A stretch of DNA of 64,000 nt, taken from the NCBI GenBank assembly GCA_023442465.1, contig JAEZZQ010000015.1, positions 613,310-677,309 of the forward strand, written 5' to 3'. A program made the translations under genes and the position numbers. Numbering within the stretch: the first letter of the stretch is position 1; each line of letters opens with the position of its first letter. Below are positions 1-8,471 of the stretch, piece after piece. The notes beneath the pieces were generated by a model that ran no database searches, had not been told where the DNA came from, and saw only the letters and a program-made list of their open reading frames with translations. Source of the DNA: Bacillota bacterium (GTDB lineage Bacteria > Bacillota > Clostridia > Lachnospirales > Lachnospiraceae).

Positions 1-920
1 TTCAAAAAATTCAGGATGACATAGCATCTGCTACAGACCTTGCTTTGATTACGGTTGATTATAAAGGAAAACCCCTGACAAAGCACAGCAATTGCAGTGA
101 CTTTTGCCAAAAGGTCCGTTCTTCAAACTATGGGATTTACTGTGAAAAATGCGATTCACACGGTGGTCTGGAAGCCGCAAGGCTTAGAAAACCCTATATC
201 TATATCTGCCATTTCGGTTTGATTGATTTTGCCATTCCCATTATAGTAAAGGATTTGTACATAGGCGCTTTTATGGCCGGACAGGTATTATTGTCTCCGC
301 AAGATCTGGCGGAGACTCCTGAACCTATTCTCCCGGGCGTTCAAAGTAAGTGGGAATCTATTGACGGAGGCCTGAAAGAAGCTTTTGATACCTTACCTAT
401 TATGTCTCTTGATAAAATTACCGCTCTGGCTAATATGCTGCTGCATATTGTTAATTATTGCGTTGAAGAGGCTGAATTAAAAGCTTTGCTCGCCCACCGC
501 TCGGAAAAAGCTTCGAACCGCACCTATGCGGAAGCCGCAGAAGATGACTACTTAATCAGTACAATTAAAAGGCATCCCAGAAAAGGAGCCGATCAATTGA
601 TTCAGCCTGCTTTGGCTTATATCAAAAAGCATCCGGAAGAAAAAATCACTCTTGAAAAAATGGCTGCCTTATGTAATATTTCCCCAAGCTATTTCAGTAA
701 ACTGTTTGCAAAAGAAAACATGGGAAATCTATCTGATCATGTCAATAAAATAAGAATAGAACTCGCAAAGGAGCTGCTTCTTAATTCCGACTGGAACATA
801 CGGACTATTGCAGAACATATAGGCTATGATGACAGCGGATATTTTATTAAAATATTCAAGAAACTTACGGATAAAACACCGCTTGAATACCGTAATAGCA
901 AAGAGAATTCTATCAGATAG
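1..920 (+). CDS. PocR-domain AraC-family transcriptional regulator, 5' truncated by window edge
   Basis: The frame is open to the left edge (first full codon at 3), so the TTG at 45 is internal and the gene is partial. The N-terminal part is a PocR ligand-binding domain with its cysteine-rich signature (C..FC, YCEKC, YICH) followed by a hydrophobic FAIPI stretch. PocR domains usually sense small metabolites and control diol or carbohydrate use. The last ~95 residues are an AraC-type double helix-turn-helix (ISPSYFSKLF, then IAEHIGYDDSGYFIKIFKK). A terminator-like hairpin follows. The ligand cannot be told because the regulated genes lie outside the window or are not evident. Confidence 0.85.
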   Translation, partial: QKIQDDIASATDLALITVDYKGKPLTKHSNCSDFCQKVRSSNYGIYCEKCDSHGGLEAARLRKPYIYICHFGLIDFAIPIIVKDLYIGAFMAGQVLLSPQDLAETPEPILPGVQSKWESIDGGLKEAFDTLPIMSLDKITALANMLLHIVNYCVEEAELKALLAHRSEKASNRTYAEAAEDDYLISTIKRHPRKGADQLIQPALAYIKKHPEEKITLEKMAALCNISPSYFSKLFAKENMGNLSDHVNKIRIELAKELLLNSDWNIRTIAEHIGYDDSGYFIKIFKKLTDKTPLEYRNSKENSIR

Positions 921-936
921 CTTGGATACTAAAATA

Positions 937-987
937 AAAATTCCCTGCAAGAACCGGTAATTTACCTTTATTCTTGCAGGGAATTTT
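937..987 (+). terminator. Rho-independent terminator of the AraC-family gene
   Basis: Arms 937-953 and 971-987 are 17-bp perfect inverted repeats (AAAATTCCCTGCAAGAA and its complement). The right arm ends in TTTT. It lies 17 bases after the stop codon. The A/T ends make it usable from both strands. Confidence 0.8.
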
Positions 988-1212
988 CAATATTAATTAC
1001 TTTTTAATTCAATCCCGGACTCTGGTTGCTTTTATCGCATTATTCAGTGCCTTTTCTTTTCGTGCTGAATTCGTCCTCACATTTGATTGATAATATCATC
1101 CATCCTGCCTCTGAGACTTACGACCAAGCAGTAATGAATTCCTCTTGTCATGCTACACTGTTCTATATTCTTATCTAAAACTTATTATAATGGGTTTGCG
1201 ATTATAGAATTC

Positions 1213-1602
1213 TTATACTGTAATCCTTACTAATTCTTTTACTTTTGCATCAATTGTCTTTATGACCTGAATAAATTCCTCGTCACTATTACCCGTTGGA
1301 TCATCAAGCCCCCAATCTTCACGAAGCTTGCAGGGAAGGCATGGGCACTGTACATTGCAGCCCATTGTAATAACAATATCCACGGGCGGGATATCAGACA
1401 ATAGCTTGGAATACTGCGTCTTTTCCATATCAATCCCATAAAGTTCTTTCATAAGCCTCACAGCATCTTGATTGATTTGCGGCTTTGTTTCCGTTCCGGC
1501 TGAATAGCTCTCCAACGCATCCCCTGCAAAATGCTTGCAAAGGGCTTCCGCAATTTGTGAGCGGCAGGAATTATGTACACAAATAAACGCAACCTTTTTC
1601 AT
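1213..1602 (-). CDS. arsC: Arsenate reductase, low-molecular-weight phosphatase type
   Basis: Reduces arsenate to arsenite, which the neighbouring ACR3 pump exports. The product starts MKKVAFICVHNSCRSQ, the CX5R-type P-loop with the nucleophile Cys8, and later carries MGCNVQCPCLPC, whose cysteines supply the redox relay, then WGLDDPTGNSDEEF, the usual C-terminal helix start. At 129 aa it has the family's normal length. The open frame extends 40 codons upstream, but ATG at 1602 is chosen because AGGAGGG lies about 8 bases before it. It is the last gene of the ars cluster, separated from the C_GCAxxG gene by about 330 bases with decayed sequence. Thioredoxin-coupled by family; the reductant is not shown by the sequence. 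Confidence 0.9.
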   Translation of the reverse strand: MKKVAFICVHNSCRSQIAEALCKHFAGDALESYSAGTETKPQINQDAVRLMKELYGIDMEKTQYSKLLSDIPPVDIVITMGCNVQCPCLPCKLREDWGLDDPTGNSDEEFIQVIKTIDAKVKELVRITV

Positions 1603-1615
1603 ACCCTTTTCCCTC

Positions 1616-1801
1616 CTAAAGTGAAAATAAATGATTTCCCTGAACATCCTCTGCACTACACTTAATAACGGCCAAATTACCGTGAGACAGTTCACCGACT
1701 TTATTGTTCCATCCAATTTCATGATTTACTTTCGCCACTAAAAACTGGTTAGTCCTTTCAGTAGTATACTGGGATAAATCAACAACGCGCCTCTTTGTCA
1801 C
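1616..1801 (-). other. Unidentified short open frame in decayed spacer of the ars operon
   Basis: A 61-codon frame with GTG start and no clear ribosome site lies between arsC and the C_GCAxxG gene. The product (TKRRVVDLSQYTTERTNQFL...) is not recognised. The sequence on its 5' side, 1802-1925, has coding-like pieces in other frames interrupted by stops. This suggests a decayed gene rather than a functional one. It may simply be transcribed spacer. Confidence 0.25.
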
Positions 1802-1929
1802 AATCTGGCACGTTTCAAATCTTTTTCTAATCGCATAGCTTCAAAGGGTTATAATCATAGCAATCGGCGGTTGTTGGATAGAGAATACACGGCAGTCTAC
1901 GCAGCCATGGCATAAGTCACCGCTCATTT

Positions 1930-2367
1930 TCAGGTTAGCTCTAAAATGGATTCAATGATTTCTGCCGCAATCTTCACGGCGTTCGGACATACTTGTCGGA
2001 TAACAGGCAAAGCCTTCTCTTTCTCGCAGTTTTTCAAATCAAATCCCAAAAGCTCACGGCAGTTTGTGGATTGGTTTTGCTCAACAAATCGGCGTTCAAA
2101 CTCCTGCACCAATTCAAATGTTTTTTCTTTGGATGGATTGTCATGGGGCAGATACTTCCCATATTTCAAACCGATTAGCATATACGCGGCTGTGACAGCA
2201 CCACAGGTTTCACCCAGTCTGCTCATTCCTGCCGCAAAACCACAGGATAGTTTCAATGCCGTTTCTTTCTCCAATCCAAATTCTTCACAATAAGTAGACA
2301 GGATTGCTTGGGAGCAATCAAATCCACTGTTAAAGCACGCTAACGCTTCCTCTACTTTACTTTTCAT
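1930..2367 (-). CDS. C_GCAxxG_C_C family redox-type protein
   Basis: A 145-aa protein with the spaced-cysteine signature of the C_GCAxxG_C_C family: DCSQAILSTYC, then LSCGFAAGMSRLGETCGAV, then NCRELLG and a CPNAV near the C-terminus. The family is thought to carry redox or metal-binding cysteines; its biochemical role is poorly defined. ATG at 2367 overlaps the ACR3 stop in an ATGA junction, so the two are translationally coupled. Members of this family are often found beside arsenic or heavy-metal genes, which fits an accessory role in arsenite handling; that is inference. Confidence 0.8.
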   Translation of the reverse strand: MKSKVEEALACFNSGFDCSQAILSTYCEEFGLEKETALKLSCGFAAGMSRLGETCGAVTAAYMLIGLKYGKYLPHDNPSKEKTFELVQEFERRFVEQNQSTNCRELLGFDLKNCEKEKALPVIRQVCPNAVKIAAEIIESILELT

Positions 2368-3413
2368 TTTTCAAACCATCCTTTTGTACGATTTACGATA
2401 TTGACAAGAATAAGCATAACAGGTACTTCGGTCAGTACACCGACGGTGCAGACAAGCACAACGGGCGAGGTTGGGCCATATAGGGCAATCGCTACCGCTA
2501 CCGCCAGTTCAAAAAAGTCTGATGCACCGATTAGCGCTGCGGGAGCTGCTATGCTGTGCGGCTGCTTACACACCTTGCACATGACATAGGCAAAAGCGGC
2601 CGTGATAACATTTTGCAGAATTAACGGCACTGCTATAAGCAATACATGAATCGGATTGCTTAAAATGGCATCGCCTTGAAAGGTAAAGATGATAATTAGG
2701 GTGAGAAGTAACCCTGCAGTGGTAATCCCGTCAAACTTAGAAACAAAATTTTCATTGAAATATTGAATGCCTTTTTTCTTTATAACAATATTTCTTGTCA
2801 AAGCTCCGCCGATGAGAGGTATTACAACAAACAATGCAATGGATAAAAACAGCGTATCCCAAGGCACAAACATATCATTTACGCCAAGTAAGAAGGATAC
2901 AATGGGTACAAATGCTACAAGGATAATGAGATCATTGACAGCCACTTGCACAAGCGTATGTGCCGGGTCACCCTTTGTGAGATTGCTCCAAACAAATACC
3001 ATTGCCGTACAAGGGGCTGCTCCCAGTAACACAGCTCCGGCAACATAGTTCTTAGCGATATCTGCAGGAATTAAATTCTTGAATACCGCATAAAAAAAGA
3101 ACGTTGCCAAACCGAACATCAAAAATGGCTTGATCAGCCAACTTGTTCCACTTGAAATAAGTAAGCCCTGAGGATTTTTTCGTACATTTTTGATGGATTG
3201 AAAATCCACCTTCATCATCATGGGATAAATCATGATCCATATCAACAAGGCAATGGGTATGGATATTTGAGCATACTCAAAGCGTCCCAAGAAATCGGGG
3301 ACAGCAGGAAGGAATTTACCGATCAATATACCTGCCGCCATACAGAGCAATACCCATACGGTCAGATACTTTTCAAAGAAACCAATTCCTTGGTTTTGCT
3401 TATTTTTTTCCAC
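2364..3413 (-). CDS. acr3: ACR3-family arsenite efflux permease
   Basis: Exports arsenite across the cytoplasmic membrane. The product is a ten-helix hydrophobic protein with ACR3 landmarks: FEKYLTVWVLLCMAAGI at the N-terminus, GAAPCTAMVFVWSNL with the conserved cysteine in the middle, and GASDFFELAVAVAIALYG near the end. The frame is open further upstream, but GTG at 3413 (about 349 aa) is chosen because GAGGGAGAG precedes it and it leaves only a 14-base overlap with arsR. Co-transcribed after arsR and before the C_GCAxxG gene (ATGA overlap). An ArsB-type pump is excluded by the motifs. Confidence 0.92.
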   Translation of the reverse strand: MEKNKQNQGIGFFEKYLTVWVLLCMAAGILIGKFLPAVPDFLGRFEYAQISIPIALLIWIMIYPMMMKVDFQSIKNVRKNPQGLLISSGTSWLIKPFLMFGLATFFFYAVFKNLIPADIAKNYVAGAVLLGAAPCTAMVFVWSNLTKGDPAHTLVQVAVNDLIILVAFVPIVSFLLGVNDMFVPWDTLFLSIALFVVIPLIGGALTRNIVIKKKGIQYFNENFVSKFDGITTAGLLLTLIIIFTFQGDAILSNPIHVLLIAVPLILQNVITAAFAYVMCKVCKQPHSIAAPAALIGASDFFELAVAVAIALYGPTSPVVLVCTVGVLTEVPVMLILVNIVNRTKGWFEK

Positions 3414-3726
3414 AGTTACACTCTCCCTCTTTGCAAATGCAATCTTCTTTGTCAATCGTGATAGCACATAAGAAGTTTTTGAGCTCCTGTACCTTTTCAC
3501 CGTTCATCGAATAATACATCCACTTCCCCTCTTTACGTCCATTCACCAGACCGCAATCGCAGAGGATTTTCATATGGTGTGATAATGTCGGCTGTGTGAT
3601 GTTGAACTTTTCTAAAATTTTGCAGGCACAAAGCTCGCCACAGGACAGCATATCCACAATCATCAATCGGTGCGTGTCCGCAAGAGCTTTGAACAATCCT
3701 ACATTTTCAGTATACTTGTCATTCAT
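3400..3726 (-). CDS. arsR: ArsR-family arsenic-responsive repressor
   Basis: A 108-aa winged-helix repressor, first gene of the ars operon. It has the ELCACKIL version of the ArsR alpha-3 metal-binding motif (ELCVCDL in classical members), the recognition helix ITQPTLSHHMKIL, and a cysteine-rich C-terminus (CICKEGECNCGKK) which may add further thiol ligands. Arsenite binding to the thiols would release the operator at 3741-3793. Start ATG is preceded by GAGGTGA with 7 bases spacing. Its stop lies inside the ACR3 reading frame, implying coupled translation. Confidence 0.93.
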   Translation of the reverse strand: MNDKYTENVGLFKALADTHRLMIVDMLSCGELCACKILEKFNITQPTLSHHMKILCDCGLVNGRKEGKWMYYSMNGEKVQELKNFLCAITIDKEDCICKEGECNCGKK

Positions 3727-3740
3727 CTTAAAATCACCTC

Positions 3741-3793
3741 ACATAGATATTTGTCTATATATTATTATATGCAATCATATAGATAATTGTCAA
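3741..3793 (-). promoter_or_regulatory. ars promoter with two repeated ArsR operator sites
   Basis: On the minus strand TTGACA (3793-3788) and TATAAT (3769-3764) are separated by 18 bases. Two near-identical direct repeats, GACAATTATCTATAT (3791-3777) and GACAAATATCTATGT (3755-3741), overlap the -35/spacer and lie just downstream of the -10. They match at 13 of 15 positions. Both are good candidates for ArsR binding, blocking RNA polymerase. Confidence 0.75.
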
Positions 3794-3910
3794 TGTATCT
3801 TGAATTTATTTTAAGAATAAATGATGCTTCTTTTTTCATGGCTTGTCTCAATTTTTGTTTTATTTTTTCTTCTAACCCCTGCGCTTTAAAGCAAATCTGA
3901 CTGGGAGAAA

Positions 3911-4378
3911 TTATACTTCTTGTTTTACACTATGCTGTAATAGAGCAATCCATCTCTTTTGCCTGTGTTTATAAAAATATTCGGCCCAAAGATATACGAA
4001 AGGTGTTTTCCACCCTGCATAGATTTCTACTTGATCCGTATATTGTGTTCTTCCTCCCTCCGCTGATTTCAATATGATACGATGATTCCATACCTTTACA
4101 TGTGTATTTGTTTCATTTGTATAAATTTCATAGGTTGTTTCATCAAATTCAACCACATGTATTTTATGTACTCCAAAAGGCAAAAAACCAAATAGTCTGA
4201 AGAGAAATACAAAGTCGTGATTCTTCTGCCAAACTATATTTTCAGCACCCGTCAATGGAGAGAAGGTTGCCATCGGTGCTGCAACATACTGTAGTGTTTT
4301 TAATTCTTTTAAGTGGCTGAAAATAATCTCTTTTGATGCTGGAAAAAAAGAAGTTTTTATAACAGTTTTTCTTTTCAT
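3911..4378 (-). CDS. SRPBCC (START-like) superfamily protein
   Basis: A 155-aa soluble protein starting KRKTVIKTSFFPASKEIIFSHL, the usual first strand and helix of polyketide-cyclase/START-like folds, with the later pattern FDETTYEIYTNETNT and WKTPFVYLWAEYFYKHRQKRW. These folds make a hydrophobic cavity for a small ligand. AAGGAG lies 7 bases before ATG. It is a single-gene unit between the ars promoter and the mntP remnant, and its function is unknown. Confidence 0.65.
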   Translation of the reverse strand: MKRKTVIKTSFFPASKEIIFSHLKELKTLQYVAAPMATFSPLTGAENIVWQKNHDFVFLFRLFGFLPFGVHKIHVVEFDETTYEIYTNETNTHVKVWNHRIILKSAEGGRTQYTDQVEIYAGWKTPFVYLWAEYFYKHRQKRWIALLQHSVKQEV

Positions 4379-4464
4379 CTCAATTCTCCTTATATTTGAT
4401 AAACTAAATCTGCTCTTAACTATCCTCAGTCAAAAACTCCCTGATGTTTATTCATAATTTTATA

Positions 4465-4809
4465 TCAGAAACCCATGGCCATCATATGTTTAAGTAAAAT
4501 TTGCAATCCCATTGAAACAAGAATAATCCCACCAGCAAACTCCGCTTTTGATTTAAATTTTACACCGAAAATATTTCCAGCTTTTACACCTACTATAGAG
4601 AAAGTGAGAGTGATAATCCCGATAGATATAATTGCTGAAAAAATATCAACATTTAGAAGGGCAAATGAGATTCCTACTGCCAGTGCATCAATACTTGTAG
4701 CAAGAGCCAAGGGTAACATTTCCAAAGGCTTTAACCCTAAACAAAGTGATACAGCAAAAGCATGCATAGACAGTCCGACAGCAATAAATAATAGTTCAAA
4801 TAGGTTCAT
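4465..4809 (-). pseudogene. mntP: mntP manganese exporter with internal deletion
   Basis: The 114-aa frame matches the two ends of MntP and lacks the middle. It starts NLFELLFIAVGLSMHAFAVS (MntP helix 1), then jumps at LCLGLKPLEML directly to LALATSIDALAVGISFALLNV (helix 4 onward). About 70 residues covering helices 2-3 and the cytoplasmic loop are gone compared with the usual ~185 aa. In addition the helix-1 aspartate of the SMDAFA motif, needed for Mn2+ transport in known MntP proteins, is His here. The frame and the ribosome site (GAAGGAG) remain intact, so a short protein may still be made, but transport is unlikely. A complete Mn2+ riboswitch precedes it. Confidence 0.82.
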
Positions 4810-4846
4810 GACAATCTCCTTCCAAAAAGATCTTCACAAAAAGAAA

Positions 4847-4883
4847 AATCCAGGTATTACTCATACGAGCATATACTTGGATT
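4847..4883 (-). terminator. Second leader terminator upstream of the mntP remnant
   Basis: Arms 4873-4883 and 4847-4857 (AATCCAAGTAT / ATACCTGGATT on the minus strand, one G-U pair) are followed by TTTTCTTTTTG. It lies between the riboswitch terminator and the mntP start, so the leader has two consecutive intrinsic terminators. Confidence 0.65.
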
Positions 4884-4891
4884 ATAAAAAA

Positions 4892-4925
4892 GACTATGTA
4901 TAGCTGTATAAGTTATACATGAGTC
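4892..4925 (-). terminator. Riboswitch-controlled intrinsic terminator
   Basis: On the minus strand GACTCATGTATA (4925-4914) pairs with TATACATAGTC (4902-4892), with one bulged C, followed by TTTTTT. The 5' arm includes CTCATG (4923-4918), which is also the 3' strand of the aptamer P1 helix. Aptamer folding and terminator folding are therefore mutually exclusive. Confidence 0.8.
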
Positions 4926-5012
4926 TCGCTTTTTAAGACAAGCCAGACCAATATCAGTCAGCATGTTGACTTGTCACACATATTTGTGCAAACTACTCCC
5001 TCACGGGTTTCT
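4914..5012 (-). ncRNA. yybP-ykoY manganese riboswitch
   Basis: Read on the minus strand, the leader has the hallmarks of the yybP-ykoY aptamer: GTGAGGGAGTAG at the 5' side, GTCAACATGCTGAC in the middle, GGCTTGTC, and GCGAGACTC at the 3' side. P1 forms between CGTGAG (5005-5000) and CTCATG (4923-4918). The family binds Mn2+ and typically turns on MntP exporters. Here ligand-stabilised P1 would sequester the terminator arm, so Mn2+ should switch transcription on. The downstream mntP is broken, so the switch may be an orphan. Confidence 0.85.
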
Positions 5013-5025
5013 TTAATTTACAAAA

Positions 5026-5054
5026 AGGATATCATAAGATACTTCTATCGTCAA
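5026..5054 (-). promoter_or_regulatory. Promoter of the manganese riboswitch leader
   Basis: TTGACG (5054-5049) and TATCCT (5031-5026) with a 17-base spacer on the minus strand, 14 bases before the aptamer. Confidence 0.5.
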
Positions 5055-5153
5055 TACAAATGCAGAAAGAAGAAACTCAGCTCTACCCATCTTTACCTCA
5101 AAAACACACCCTCAATATATTCTTACGGACGCACATCGAGAGCCGGAAATAAA

Positions 5154-5654
5154 TCAAATTCTCAATGATTCCAGCAACTTCTTCATTACCATTATCTCCC
5201 TTTTAATCCATGGAATATTTTCATGATTTTCTACAGACTCATTATTTGCAATGGCTTCCTCAAGCGTCATCCAGCTTACTTTATAATCGTATTCTGCCTC
5301 ATAATCATCCAGTTTTCTCTCTCCTGCCGTTTCTTCAACGTCACAGAAAAAATAATAAGAATCCATTTCCATCAAATCATCAATAGCACCTTTTCGCTTT
5401 TCATGAACAAGTATTCCTTCAGAGATAGACTCTTTCTTTACAGAATAACCGGTTTCCTCCTGTACCTCCCGTAACAGAGTCTGTTCTAAAGATTCTCCCT
5501 TTTCCATTCCGCCTCCGGGAAACTTATGATCTCCATACTTACTATGTATAAGCAGATAGCTTCCATCTTTTTGAATAACTCCTCTTACCGCAGTTCTCTT
5601 AAATACGCTACCGCCTTCTAAATAATTATGTAAGTCTATAGTCAATTCTTTCAT
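5154..5654 (-). CDS. Nudix hydrolase
   Basis: A 166-aa protein with a complete Nudix box: GGGMEKGESLEQTLLREV followed by QEETGY, which supplies the Mg2+-binding glutamates of the REUxEE core. It hydrolyses a nucleoside diphosphate linked to another group; the substrate cannot be read from the sequence. The N-terminus KRTAVRGVIQKDGSYLLIHS is the usual first strand. AAAGGATA precedes ATG. It is a single gene reading towards the mntP leader; no operon partner is visible. Confidence 0.85.
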   Translation of the reverse strand: MKELTIDLHNYLEGGSVFKRTAVRGVIQKDGSYLLIHSKYGDHKFPGGGMEKGESLEQTLLREVQEETGYSVKKESISEGILVHEKRKGAIDDLMEMDSYYFFCDVEETAGERKLDDYEAEYDYKVSWMTLEEAIANNESVENHENIPWIKREIMVMKKLLESLRI

Positions 5655-5831
5655 TGCACTATCCTTTCATCCAAAATAATGTGTTCTAAACCCTCTGTTA
5701 ATTTCAATAATTTATCTTTAGAAAATAGCGGAAGTTCTTTCTTTTATCCCAGTTCTGTAATTGGAATCCAATATAGGTATTCTGGCACTCCACCTGATAC
5801 GGTTCCATTAGAACTGTTGCTTTCTACGCCT

Positions 5832-6482
5832 TTATTTCCTTTTAATTTCATTTATATAATATCCAGATATTAGAAACATACCAATTATTGTTCCTCCAAT
5901 CCAGCTGACGGCACCTAACATAAAAAACATCGTAATTGAAAATATTGCGCCGAATATAAAGAATGCTATACACCCAATACTGGCTATAAAGAGAACTAAT
6001 CGGATTCCTTTCTTAAATAATAGTCCTACGAAAAATAAAGATATGCACATAAAAAAGTAGGAACCCATTAATGCAAAAAATATAGAGTTCGGATAACCCG
6101 ATACCAGTTTATCCAGGCCATTTAGAGAATTATTCATAACACTTGGTATTACGGTAATGAGCTGAATCATATAATTTGCCATTGAAATGCTAATATAAAC
6201 CAACCCAAAATTCATTGCCAGATGACTCCATATTTTTTGATTATCATATGTCAAATAATGAACGCTGGCGCCGAAGATTAAATAGGATACCGCTAATAAT
6301 ATCGAAGGGATAACAGTCGATAGTTGTATCGGTTTGAAATTCTCTGCATAACTTTCAATTCCGTTCCAAGCGCTAAAATCAAATGTTGTAATCAGTGCAA
6401 TTACAAAAAGAACTGTAAAAGCAGCAACCGCGATAGATGATGAAATAGCCATTTTCAGAATAATCTTCTCCGTTTTTTCCAT
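5832..6482 (-). CDS. Six-helix membrane protein of unknown function
   Basis: A 216-aa protein with about six predicted membrane segments (residues ~12-33, 55-76, 88-110, 130-152, 158-180, 185-206) and short loops, ending in NEIKRK. I do not recognise a family motif. The first loop (FDFSAWNGIESYAENFKPIQ) would be extracytoplasmic. It stands alone between the Nudix gene and the MFS gene. Confidence 0.55.
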   Translation of the reverse strand: MEKTEKIILKMAISSSIAVAAFTVLFVIALITTFDFSAWNGIESYAENFKPIQLSTVIPSILLAVSYLIFGASVHYLTYDNQKIWSHLAMNFGLVYISISMANYMIQLITVIPSVMNNSLNGLDKLVSGYPNSIFFALMGSYFFMCISLFFVGLLFKKGIRLVLFIASIGCIAFFIFGAIFSITMFFMLGAVSWIGGTIIGMFLISGYYINEIKRK

Positions 6483-6830
6483 AAAATATCTCCATCTTTT
6501 TTAATTTATCTATTTACTTTTTTATCCGCTTGGAAAATTATAATATTGTTACTTCTGAGATCGGATTCCCCATTACTCTTTTCTTTTAATTACTTCTAAT
6601 ATTAATTTTCTCTTGATGGTGGAGGCCACTGCCAGATACGCATCAGAGCTATTTCTGTTCAAATCATCTAATTCGAGAAAAATCTCCTAACCACCCGTTC
6701 CGTCATATCAAAAGTGAGCTTTAAATTCCCTTCTCACGTGTAACCTTTGCGGATAAATGGTGCATTCTTATCGATTACCCGACGAGAATACACCGCTGTG
6801 ATATAGCAATAGACATTTGGAATGCTTATA
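6483..6830. other. Intergenic stretch without recognisable gene
   Basis: About 350 bases between the six-helix protein and the MFS gene. No ribosome site with an adequate frame, and no clear hairpin. Short coding-like runs occur on the minus strand around 6640-6780 but are broken by stops. Confidence 0.4.
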
Positions 6831-8042
6831 CTACGATTTACCTATCTCAATCAGCGAACGCGCCCGAAGCAACGCAAGACCGCTGACGAATAATACTATG
6901 CCGGACACAATCAACAGCCACTCAATTTGCACCACATCGCCCAAAGGTCCGAATACAACCATTCCAAGCGGCATTGCCAACCCACCGAACATCATCATTA
7001 CGCTGAATACACGCCCCATTTTTTCCGGCTCGATCTTGCTCTGGAGCAACGTCATGCTCGGCGTGTTGAACAACGGCATTGTAACGCCGCAGATGAACAT
7101 TACACCTAAATATACCCAAAAATCCGGCACTACACCGAGCAGAAAACCGGTCAAGCCGAATAATGCACAAGCCATAACAATAGTATGTGCCTTGTTTTTG
7201 AAACCGCCCCATACAGAAATCAATATGCCGCCTATGACCGCACCGATAGAAAATACAATTTCAATCGCGGTCAGCCGCCAAACATCATCGCCGAATGTGC
7301 GGGCGGTCTGAAGTGGAGTAAGCAAAGCGGCTGGCGATGCGAAAAAGCCGAAGAATGCACTGTAAATGATAATAAGCTTCAGCCACGCTTTGGAGTTGAT
7401 ATACCGCAACCCCTCACGCAGTTCGTGAAAATATGCCTTTACACCACGTTTTACCTCCTCTGTGCGCAAAACGCCGGACACCTTAACAAATATCAAAACT
7501 ATGCTTATGCCTATCGCCGCAGTCACCACATCAATGAAGAAAATGTACTCAATCGGCAGGAGCGACAGCAAGGCACCCGCCGCCATCGGTGCTGCAAACA
7601 TATTCAGTGACTGGATCGAGCTTTGTATGCCGTTGAATCGTTGCAAACTCTCCGTCGGCACGATTTGCGGTATCATTGCGGAGACGGCGGGCTGCTGTAT
7701 GCCTTGTCCAAACGACCGCGCAACTACAACTACGAACATAAGCCAGATATTTTTGTAGCCAGAGATGTACGCAACCGCCAAGCCAAGCGTTATCAGCGCG
7801 ATACACGCATCGGATATCACGATTAGGTATTTGCGATTGTGCCTGTCCGCCCATACGCCCGCGAACGGTGAAATCAGTGTCATTGGCAATAGCGCAGCAC
7901 AGGTGAACAGCGTCATAATCACACCCGATTTAGTTTCGAGTGTGATTTGCCAAGTTATGGAGTGCTGCACGAGCATCGAGCCGAACATCGATACGAACTG
8001 CCCGATAATATACAATGTTGCATTACGTTTCCAGTTAGTCAT
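6831..8042 (-). CDS. MFS transporter, macrolide-efflux (Mef/MFS_3) type
   Basis: A 403-aa, twelve-helix major facilitator protein. FVSMFGSMLVQHSITWQ at helix 1, the motif-A-like loop GVWADRHNRKYLIV between helices 2 and 3, and ARSFGQGIQQPAVSAMIPQIVP are typical of the MefA-like drug efflux group. Expected role: proton-driven export of a drug such as a macrolide; the substrate is inferred from the family only. GAGGTGAGG precedes the ATG. Its 5' leader of ~430 bases contains an intrinsic terminator, which could be an attenuator. Confidence 0.85.
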   Translation of the reverse strand: MTNWKRNATLYIIGQFVSMFGSMLVQHSITWQITLETKSGVIMTLFTCAALLPMTLISPFAGVWADRHNRKYLIVISDACIALITLGLAVAYISGYKNIWLMFVVVVARSFGQGIQQPAVSAMIPQIVPTESLQRFNGIQSSIQSLNMFAAPMAAGALLSLLPIEYIFFIDVVTAAIGISIVLIFVKVSGVLRTEEVKRGVKAYFHELREGLRYINSKAWLKLIIIYSAFFGFFASPAALLTPLQTARTFGDDVWRLTAIEIVFSIGAVIGGILISVWGGFKNKAHTIVMACALFGLTGFLLGVVPDFWVYLGVMFICGVTMPLFNTPSMTLLQSKIEPEKMGRVFSVMMMFGGLAMPLGMVVFGPLGDVVQIEWLLIVSGIVLFVSGLALLRARSLIEIGKS

Positions 8043-8471
8043 TTCAGTACCTCACCTCTATTTACAATTAAGTAATCCATTTACGAGCCTTGAAACTTCT
8101 TAAATCTTTCTAAGATATTCTGCTCACTATTACTATTTGTTTGAAAAAGGGAACCTTGACTGTTCCCATCGACTTAGTTTCTGTTCACTTTTTTATGTGC
8201 AGAATCTCATTTTGATTATTCTACCATAAACTTATAAATTATGATATAAATATCCCTTAAAAAATGGGCAGAAGAAAGCCCTCAAATCTTTTGACTTGGA
8301 GGCATTATTCCACTCACTCAATCTCTTTTTGTTCTAACTAATCATCATATGGAAATAACGTTTTACGCTCTTAGATTCCCCGCTTGTTAATATATAAATA
8401 CATCACTACTTTCTCTGGAGCGAAAACAATATTCCATTCTCCTTAAACTGTATTGTACATTTAGGATTTCA
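8043..8471 (-). promoter_or_regulatory. MFS leader region with terminator hairpin
   Basis: On the minus strand GGGAAC-AGTCAAG-GTTCCC (8167-8149) is followed by TTTTTC (8148-8143), an intrinsic terminator ~105 bases before the MFS start. A five-codon frame ATG AGA TTC TGC ACA TAA lies upstream of it, around 8200-8218. It could end the GNAT transcript or act as an attenuator for efflux; the sequence alone does not decide. No larger gene is seen here. Confidence 0.5.

Noticed and set aside
7549..7854. Open frames of about 100 codons inside the MFS gene
   Set aside because: They overlap a clear MFS transporter in its normal frame and have no motifs.
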